Shown piece by piece: positions 1 to 4,070 of a DNA stretch of 6,462 nucleotides. Where the stretch lies: assembly GCA_041168985.1 (NCBI GenBank), contig JBEEKA010000037.1:1-6462 (forward strand), in the 5' to 3' direction. A program made the position numbers and the translations under genes. The stretch comes from ZC4RG30 sp041168985 (GTDB lineage: Bacteria; Pseudomonadota; Gammaproteobacteria; Steroidobacterales; Steroidobacteraceae). Position 1 is the stretch's first letter, and every line of letters starts with the position of its first letter. The notes below the pieces were generated by a model. That model saw nothing but the letters and a program-made list of their open reading frames with translations. It was not told the DNA's origin and made no database searches.

Positions 1-392
1 AGGCGGCCCGGCGTCGCGACGAGAATGTCGCAGCCTTCGCGCAGCTTGTCGATCTGCGGGCGTTCCGAAACGCCACCGAAGATCACCTGCGTGCGCAGGT
101 TGGAGTGCTTGCCATAGAAACGCGCGTTCTCAGCCACCTGGGCGGCCAGTTCGCGAGTCGGCGTCAGGATGAGCGCGCGAGGCTCACGGCCGTCACGGCT
201 GCCAAGCAACTGCAGGACGGGCAGCACGAAGCCGGCCGTCTTGCCGGTGCCGGTCTGCGCCCCGGCGAGCACGTCGCGCCCTGCGAGCACGACGGGGATG
301 GCGGCCTTCTGGATCGGCGTGGGCTCGGAATAGCCCTTTTCGGTGACAGCAGCCACCAGCTCGGGCTTGAGCCCGAGATCGGAAAAATTCAT
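1..392 (-). CDS. rhlE: DEAD-box ATP-dependent RNA helicase, RhlE-like (N-terminal part, cut by window edge)
   Basis: This is the first 130 codons of an ATP-dependent RNA helicase that unwinds short RNA duplexes in the cytoplasm, as in ribosome assembly and RNA turnover. Visible RecA-like domain 1 motifs, in order: an N-terminal aromatic (MNFSDLGL), the Q motif (GYSEPTPIQ, residues 20-28), Walker A/motif I (AQTGTGKT, 45-52), motif Ia (PTRELA, 78-83), the GG motif (106-107) and motif Ib (TPGR, 127-130). The DEAD box itself and RecA domain 2 lie beyond the left edge, so the subfamily rests on N-terminal similarity to RhlE (the SDLGL start and the FVLPVLQLL context). The ATG at 390-392 fits well: it directly precedes the canonical N-terminus, and an AAGG lies 6 nt upstream. 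The gene points the same way as the phosphatase gene but is separated by 156 bp, so it probably has its own promoter. The DEAD-box family call is very secure; RhlE rather than a relative such as DbpA or SrmB is likely but not proven. Confidence 0.93.
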   Translation of the reverse strand, partial: MNFSDLGLKPELVAAVTEKGYSEPTPIQKAAIPVVLAGRDVLAGAQTGTGKTAGFVLPVLQLLGSRDGREPRALILTPTRELAAQVAENARFYGKHSNLRTQVIFGGVSERPQIDKLREGCDILVATPGR

Positions 393-398
393 CGGATA

Positions 399-402
399 CC
401 TT
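399..402 (-). promoter_or_regulatory. Shine-Dalgarno site of the helicase gene
   Basis: On the minus strand AAGG lies 6 nt before the ATG at 390-392. This spacing supports the start chosen for the helicase. Confidence 0.6.
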
Positions 403-481
403 GGTGTGTGGCCCGCGGAAACCCTTGGGCCAATGCATGGCCTCGTGGGAAACAGTCAGCGGCGGGCTGATGGATTTCAGG

Positions 482-500
482 GCCGCGCTGACTGCGCGGC
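482..500 (-). terminator. GC-rich hairpin, possible terminator of the MFS-phosphatase operon
   Basis: A perfect 7-bp all-GC stem (GCCGCGC/GCGCGGC) encloses a 5-nt loop, about 50 nt past the phosphatase stop codon in the direction of transcription. It is not followed by a T tract on the minus strand (CCTGAAATCC follows), so it is not a classical intrinsic terminator. It could stabilise the 3' end or assist Rho-dependent ending. An alternative 8-bp pairing (483-490 with 510-517) competes with it. Confidence 0.35.
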
Positions 501-517
501 TCGTACGAACAGCGCGG
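483..517. repeat. 8-bp perfect inverted repeat around a TCGTACGA palindrome
   Basis: CCGCGCTG (483-490) is the exact reverse complement of CAGCGCGG (510-517). The 19-nt spacer contains the 8-bp palindrome TCGTACGA (501-508). The left arm is shared with the 482-500 hairpin, so the two RNA structures exclude each other. A further 10-bp palindrome, TCAGCGCTGA, sits at 538-547 just after the phosphatase stop, and GCGCTGAC occurs twice (485-492 and 541-548). Confidence 0.6.
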
Positions 518-548
518 AGTGTAGCAGGTTCCCCGTTTCAGCGCTGAC

Positions 549-2078
549 CTAGAATCCCAGTGCGCTGCGGAGGATGTGGTAGATCTCGTTCTGCTCGATG
601 GATCCGCGCACGAGCCCGGCGCGCGGTCCCCGTGCGAACAAGGCCACGTCCTCGCCGCCATGCGTCTCCGACGACAGGCCGACAAGGGATTCCTGGTGGT
701 AGCCCTCGTCCTGCGTATCGACTGTCTCCAGGTCGACGAAACGGCCCGGCTGGACCGGGCGCGCTGCAGCTTCATCGCCACCATGTTCCGTCACGCCGAA
801 GCCGGGACCGGTCGCGTAGAGCAGCGTCGTGTAGGAACGTCCCTTGTAGTCGCGCGTGAACTCCGTCGACCCGGGTGCCTTGACGAGGCCAAGGATCGGA
901 TTGCCCCGCTGCGGATAGCCCACCATCGCGAGGGTATGGCTGTGGTCGGCGGTGACGAGAATCAGCGTGTCCTTCGGATCCGTGAGTCTCGCGGCGGCTC
1001 GCACGGCATCCGACAAGGCAATGGTATCGGTCAGGGCTCGATAGGCATTGCCGGCGTGGTGGGCGTGATCGATGCGCCCCCCTTCCACCATCAGGTAGTA
1101 ACCCTTGCGGCTTTTCGCCAGAAGCTGGATCGCCTTGGACGTCATCTCGGCGAGTGACGGCTCGCCGGCACCATCCTCCGCTCGATCGACGTCATAGCGC
1201 ATGTGCGACGGCTCGAAGAGACCCAGCAGGTGATCCACCTTGGAAGGATCGATCGCGTCGAACTGCGCCTTGTTCCAGACGTATTCCGAAGCCGGCTGGG
1301 CGGCGACCCATTCCCTGACCAGGTCACGGCCATCGCGGCGCCGGCCCTTCCGCGTCGCGTACTCCGGATCCGCCGAGCTCGTGGGCAACAGGTTTTCGCG
1401 TCCACCACCCAGCACCACGTCGAGGCCGGAACCGGTCTTCTGCTGGGCGACGAGCTGCGCGGCGATATCGGGCAGCGTCGCGCCGCGCGGCAACTGGGCA
1501 TCGTTCTCCCAGTCGCGGAAGGGCGTATGCGCATAGTTCGACGCCGGCGTTGCATGCGTTATGCGGGTTGTGGTCACGACACCCGTGGCTAGCCCTCGCG
1601 CCCGCGCCTGCTCCAGTATCGTCTCGAGGCGATAGGGTGCGACCTTCGACGCATCGGACTCGGTGTGCGGCACCTGAGGGCCCACCGACAGCGCCGCGTC
1701 ATTGGCCTTCCAGCCCGTCACCATCGCCGTGGCTGTCGGGGCCGAGTCCGGCGTCTGCTGGTTCGCGGTGAAGGTCTTCACGAGCGCGGTTTGCGGGAAC
1801 TCCTCGAACGACAGCCGGTTCTCCTCGCCCAAGCCGCCTTTCATCTGGCCTTCCAGGATGCGTGCCGCCGTGAGCGTCGTGATGCCCATCCCGTCGCCGA
1901 CGAAAAGGATCACGTTCTTCGCATGCTGGCGGCGAACCCAGGGCTCCTCGGCCAGTCGCTTCGCCACCATGGCCGCACCGACCTCGAAATCCGACGCGGG
2001 CGTGACGGCCAGCGCGGCGCCACCGGTCAGCGCCGACAGGACGGCGGACAGCGACGCTACGACGGCTGCCATGTTCAC
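549..2078 (-). CDS. Secreted alkaline phosphatase (PhoA superfamily)
   Basis: This 509-residue metallo-phosphomonoesterase should release inorganic phosphate from organic phosphates in the periplasm. All core residues of the family are visible, numbered from the GTG: Asp62 in GDGMG, the nucleophile Ser112 in TPDSAPTATA, His175/Thr177 in TTTRITHATPA (Mg region), Arg188 (probable phosphate-binding Arg), Glu332, Asp337 and His341 in VEGGRIDHAHH, Asp378-His379 in TADHSHT, and His473 in THGGEDVALFARGP. The PDSAPTATA, TTTRxxHA and GEDVALFARGP stretches are closer to animal and marine-bacterial enzymes than to E. coli PhoA. The N-terminus is a hydrophobic signal-like segment (about 1-24, ending GAALA) without a positive n-region. 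I chose the GTG at 2076-2078 because GGGGGAG lies 5 nt upstream; an ATG two codons later (2072) is the alternative. The gene begins 14 bp after the MFS stop, so the two are probably cotranscribed. The active site looks intact. Confidence 0.95.
   Translation of the reverse strand: MNMAAVVASLSAVLSALTGGAALAVTPASDFEVGAAMVAKRLAEEPWVRRQHAKNVILFVGDGMGITTLTAARILEGQMKGGLGEENRLSFEEFPQTALVKTFTANQQTPDSAPTATAMVTGWKANDAALSVGPQVPHTESDASKVAPYRLETILEQARARGLATGVVTTTRITHATPASNYAHTPFRDWENDAQLPRGATLPDIAAQLVAQQKTGSGLDVVLGGGRENLLPTSSADPEYATRKGRRRDGRDLVREWVAAQPASEYVWNKAQFDAIDPSKVDHLLGLFEPSHMRYDVDRAEDGAGEPSLAEMTSKAIQLLAKSRKGYYLMVEGGRIDHAHHAGNAYRALTDTIALSDAVRAAARLTDPKDTLILVTADHSHTLAMVGYPQRGNPILGLVKAPGSTEFTRDYKGRSYTTLLYATGPGFGVTEHGGDEAAARPVQPGRFVDLETVDTQDEGYHQESLVGLSSETHGGEDVALFARGPRAGLVRGSIEQNEIYHILRSALGF
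2007..2078 (-). other. Predicted signal peptide of the alkaline phosphatase
   Basis: The first 24 residues are almost entirely small and hydrophobic (MNMAAVVASLSAVLSALTGG then AALA) and end in an A-x-A type cleavage site before VTPASDF. The location fits a periplasmic or extracellular enzyme. The segment has no Lys or Arg, which is atypical for a Sec signal peptide. No twin-arginine motif and no lipobox Cys are seen. Confidence 0.6.
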
Positions 2079-2083
2079 GAGCG

Positions 2084-2090
2084 CTCCCCC
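2084..2090 (-). promoter_or_regulatory. Strong Shine-Dalgarno site that favours a GTG start for the phosphatase
   Basis: GGGGGAG on the minus strand ends 5 nt before the GTG at 2076-2078 and 11 nt before the ATG at 2070-2072. The spacing favours the GTG. It lies in the 14-bp gap after the MFS stop codon, so ribosomes finishing the transporter may reinitiate here (translational coupling). Confidence 0.6.
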
Positions 2091-2092
2091 GC

Positions 2093-3316
2093 TCAGGACG
2101 GCCTGGCCGTGCGCGTCGGCGCCGTTTCGCGCAGTCCCAGCGCGATGACCGCGGCCAGCACGGCGCATCCGGCCTGCAGGTACAACGGTGCCTCGAGGCC
2201 ATAGAGGTCGGCCGCCCGGCCCGCGACCGTTGGCGCCGTCACGCCGCCGATGATTTCCCCCAGGCCCACGACGAGACCGGTCGCGGAAGCCAGGTAACGC
2301 AGCGGCAGCGTTTCCGCGGGGATCGTCGCCATCAGGATCGGCATCGCCCCGCTGGCAGACCAGCCGAGGAAAATCAGGGTACCGAGGATCCAGAGAGGCC
2401 CCTGGTAGTACAGCGCAGACAGCGGCACCAGCGCGCCAACAAGGCAGAACAGGACGATCACCGGGCGACGTCCGAAACGGTCGGACAGGCGCGGCACCAC
2501 GAACGCGAATCCGGCTGCAGACAGACCCAGCACGCTCATGAGCTGGCTCATGGACGAGGGGTCGAGATGGCGCACGCCCGTGTAGAACAGGGGCAGGAAT
2601 GCCCAGCCCAGCACCATCCACGCGACCATCGCGCAGCAGATCAGCACGCAGAGCCAGATATTCCGGACCGACAGCATCTGCAGGAAGCCCATGGATGCGG
2701 CCTCGCCTTCGACGGTCGGTGGCGACTGCGGCTCGCGGACGTAACGCGACAGCAGCGCCGCCATGATCAGCCCCGGCACGGCACAGACGAAGAACGCCAC
2801 GCGCCAGTTCCAGTGCGTGGCCACGGCGACGACAAGCAGCGGAGCGACGAAGCTGCCGATGAAATTGCTGCCGAAATTCTGCATCACGCCCATCGCATGG
2901 CCACGGTTCCGCTCAGTGGTTTCCAGCACGACCAGCGACTGAGAAATCGGCAGGATCGGCCCTTCCGCGAAACCCATGATCAGGCGGGCCGTCAGCAGCA
3001 TGGCGAAGGTCTGCGCCACGCCGCTGAGTACGGAACTGAGCGAGAAGGCCACGAATGCGACGAGCAGCAGGCCCTTCCGCTTGCCGCTTGAATCGGAGAA
3101 TCGACCGACGACGTAGGCGGACAGCGCCCAGGTAAAGGACAACGCCGAGGTCAGCATGCCGATCTGCGTGTTGTTGAGCCCGAGGCCCCTCTCCGGATCG
3201 GCGATGAAAGGCGCCAGGTAACTGAACGCATTCCGGTCGAGGAAAACGAACCCGAAGCTCAGCGTCAGGAGAAGGATCAGCCGGTTCTGGTATCCGCGCG
3301 TACTGGCAGTCGTCAT
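2093..3316 (-). CDS. MFS transporter, anion:cation symporter-like
   Basis: This 407-residue inner-membrane protein has about 12 hydrophobic helices in two six-helix halves around a polar central loop (about 191-208). It is a secondary transporter, probably proton- or cation-coupled. Visible family features are LDRNAFSYLAPFI in TM1 (residues 26-38), motif A GRFSDSSGKRK (71-81) with a second copy RLSDRFGRRP in the C-terminal half (276-285), the TM4-5 segment RLIMGFAEGPILP (111-123), and WNWRVAFF (169-176). These resemble the anion:cation symporter/organic-acid branch of the MFS, but the substrate cannot be told. The ATG at 3314-3316 is preferred: the length is typical, AGGAAG lies 10 nt upstream, and the reading frame further upstream runs through the 5' end of the divergent alkB gene and lacks membrane character. 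The alkaline phosphatase follows 14 bp downstream, so a product of phosphatase action is a reasonable guess for the cargo. Confidence 0.92.
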   Translation of the reverse strand: MTTASTRGYQNRLILLLTLSFGFVFLDRNAFSYLAPFIADPERGLGLNNTQIGMLTSALSFTWALSAYVVGRFSDSSGKRKGLLLVAFVAFSLSSVLSGVAQTFAMLLTARLIMGFAEGPILPISQSLVVLETTERNRGHAMGVMQNFGSNFIGSFVAPLLVVAVATHWNWRVAFFVCAVPGLIMAALLSRYVREPQSPPTVEGEAASMGFLQMLSVRNIWLCVLICCAMVAWMVLGWAFLPLFYTGVRHLDPSSMSQLMSVLGLSAAGFAFVVPRLSDRFGRRPVIVLFCLVGALVPLSALYYQGPLWILGTLIFLGWSASGAMPILMATIPAETLPLRYLASATGLVVGLGEIIGGVTAPTVAGRAADLYGLEAPLYLQAGCAVLAAVIALGLRETAPTRTARPS

Positions 3317-3326
3317 GGTTCTTGTT

Positions 3327-3332
3327 CTTCCT
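3327..3332 (-). promoter_or_regulatory. Shine-Dalgarno site of the MFS gene
   Basis: On the minus strand AGGAAG lies 10 nt before the ATG at 3314-3316. It supports that start over in-frame extensions further upstream. Confidence 0.5.
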
Positions 3333-3343
3333 GTGGGGACCCC

Positions 3344-3368
3344 TGCCGGGACGGTAGCAAGTCCGGCA
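3344..3368. repeat. Imperfect inverted repeat in the alkB/MFS divergent intergenic region
   Basis: TGCCGGGAC (3344-3352) pairs with GTCCGGCA (3361-3368) with one bulged G, around the 8-nt centre GGTAGCAA. It lies near the middle of the 73-bp gap between the two divergent start codons (3316 and 3390). It could be an operator for a dimeric regulator or a leader hairpin. No Pho-box-like direct repeats and no convincing -35/-10 pair were found in the gap. Confidence 0.5.
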
Positions 3369-3389
3369 CCGGAAAACGAGAATCCCCGG

Positions 3390-4052
3390 ATGCCTCGCCG
3401 TGATCCGAACACCCCGGACCTCTTTGCCGCTGCTCCGAGGCCACGCGAACGCCTTGCTCCCGGCGCCTGGCTGCTTCCGGGCTTTGCCAGCGAAAGGGCA
3501 GACACCCTGCTGAGTGCCCTGCCGGTCATCCTGGACCAGGCGCCGTGGCGCAGGCCCCTGACCCCCGGCGGTCGCCCGTTCTCTGTGGAGATGACGAACT
3601 GCGGCGCACGGGGATGGGTCAGTGATGCAGGCGGCTACCGCTATACGGCGACCGACCCGGTCGGGGGCAGGCATTGGGCGCCCCTGCCGCCGGACTGGCG
3701 GGACCTGGCCGGCGAGGCAGCAAGGGCCGCTGGCTACCCTGAGTTCGAGCCCGACGCCTGTCTCGTGAACAGGTATGTGCCCGGCGCATCGATGGGACTG
3801 CACCAGGATCGGGACGAACCCGACCTGTCCGCGCCCATCGTCTCGGTTTCGCTGGGACTGTCCGCGGTGTTCCTGTTCGGGGGCCCCCGGCGGGCAGACC
3901 GCCCCGCGCGGATCCCTCTGGCGCACAGCGACGTCGTGGTCTGGGGCGGATCCTCGCGCCTGAATTTCCACGGCATCGCGAGGCTGAAGGACGGGCTGCA
4001 TCCCGTGACAGGGTGCAGCCGTATCAACCTGACCTTCCGGAAGTCGGGCTGA
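3390..4052 (+). CDS. alkB: AlkB, Fe(II)/2-oxoglutarate-dependent DNA alkylation-repair dioxygenase
   Basis: This 220-residue cytoplasmic enzyme oxidatively removes alkyl groups from damaged DNA bases (typically 1-methyladenine and 3-methylcytosine), using Fe(II), O2 and 2-oxoglutarate. It aligns closely with E. coli AlkB (216 aa) along its length. The iron ligands are His138-x-Asp140 (LHQDRDEPDL) and His194 (SRLNFHGI); the 2-oxoglutarate-binding arginines are Arg211 and Arg217 (RINLTFRKSG). The nucleotide-recognition segment is VEMTNCGARGW (66-76), followed by PDACLVNRY (121-129) and APIVSVSLGL (148-157). Each catalytic residue is offset by 7 from E. coli AlkB. The ATG at 3390 gives the family-typical length and is followed by the conserved DLFA. 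An in-frame ATG at 3315 would add 25 unconserved residues and has no ribosome site. There is no ada gene in view. The gene diverges from the MFS-phosphatase pair and converges on the barrel-protein gene, 18 bp apart. Confidence 0.96.
   Translation: MPRRDPNTPDLFAAAPRPRERLAPGAWLLPGFASERADTLLSALPVILDQAPWRRPLTPGGRPFSVEMTNCGARGWVSDAGGYRYTATDPVGGRHWAPLPPDWRDLAGEAARAAGYPEFEPDACLVNRYVPGASMGLHQDRDEPDLSAPIVSVSLGLSAVFLFGGPRRADRPARIPLAHSDVVVWGGSSRLNFHGIARLKDGLHPVTGCSRINLTFRKSG
3991..4022. repeat. Strong hairpin in the 3' end of alkB, possible convergent terminator
   Basis: GGCTGCA (3994-4000) pairs perfectly with TGCAGCC (4014-4020), and CCC (4002-4004) pairs with GGG (4011-4013), leaving one bulged T and the 6-nt loop GTGACA. 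The flanking AC/GT can extend the stem past a bulged G. It lies 50 to 80 nt beyond the stop codon of the minus-strand barrel gene, but inside the last codons of alkB. Neither strand has a T tract after it. The same bases encode the conserved C-terminal segment of AlkB, so part of the symmetry may be coincidental. Confidence 0.4.
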
Positions 4053-4070
4053 CCCCCGCGAGTCGGCGCC
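4053..4070. other. 18-bp convergent gap between alkB and the barrel gene
   Basis: The stop codons of alkB (4050-4052) and of the barrel gene (4071-4073) face each other 18 bp apart. GCTGA/TCAGC, which include the two stops, form a 5-bp complementary pair. There is no T tract and no convincing terminator within the gap, so each transcript probably ends inside the opposing gene or by Rho. Confidence 0.5.

Larger units (their letters stand above)
393..548. other. Intergenic region between alkaline phosphatase and helicase genes
   Basis: This 156-bp gap lies downstream of the phosphatase stop codon and upstream of the helicase start. Its phosphatase-proximal half (about 480-548) is packed with inverted repeats. 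The helicase-proximal half should hold the helicase promoter and 5' leader. I could not identify a convincing -35/-10 pair there. A short inverted repeat GGCCA-atgca-TGGCC (plus strand) also lies in this half, near 428-442. Confidence 0.6.

Noticed and set aside
576..1157. 193-codon plus-strand open frame opposite the phosphatase gene
   Set aside because: It is a GC-driven shadow of a clear conserved gene; its translation shows no recognisable domain or ribosome site.
2079..2621. In-frame N-terminal extension of the phosphatase by up to 181 codons
   Set aside because: It overlaps the C-terminal half of the MFS gene in another frame, is Arg/Pro/Gly-rich without family similarity, and would place the signal peptide inside the protein.
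3315..3389. Longer alkB start at 3315 (25 extra residues)
   Set aside because: No ribosome site precedes it, it overlaps the MFS start codon, and the extra residues have no counterpart in E. coli AlkB.
3317..3389. Pho box or sigma-70 promoter between alkB and the MFS gene
   Set aside because: I looked for CTGTCAT-type direct repeats and for -35/-10 pairs at 16-18 bp spacing and found no convincing match.
3317..3529. In-frame N-terminal extension of the MFS transporter by 71 codons
   Set aside because: It runs antisense through the start of alkB, has no membrane character, and there is a typical start with a ribosome site at 3316.
2913..4001. 362-codon minus-strand open frame spanning alkB and the MFS N-terminus
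   Set aside because: It crosses two well-supported genes in other frames and has no family features.
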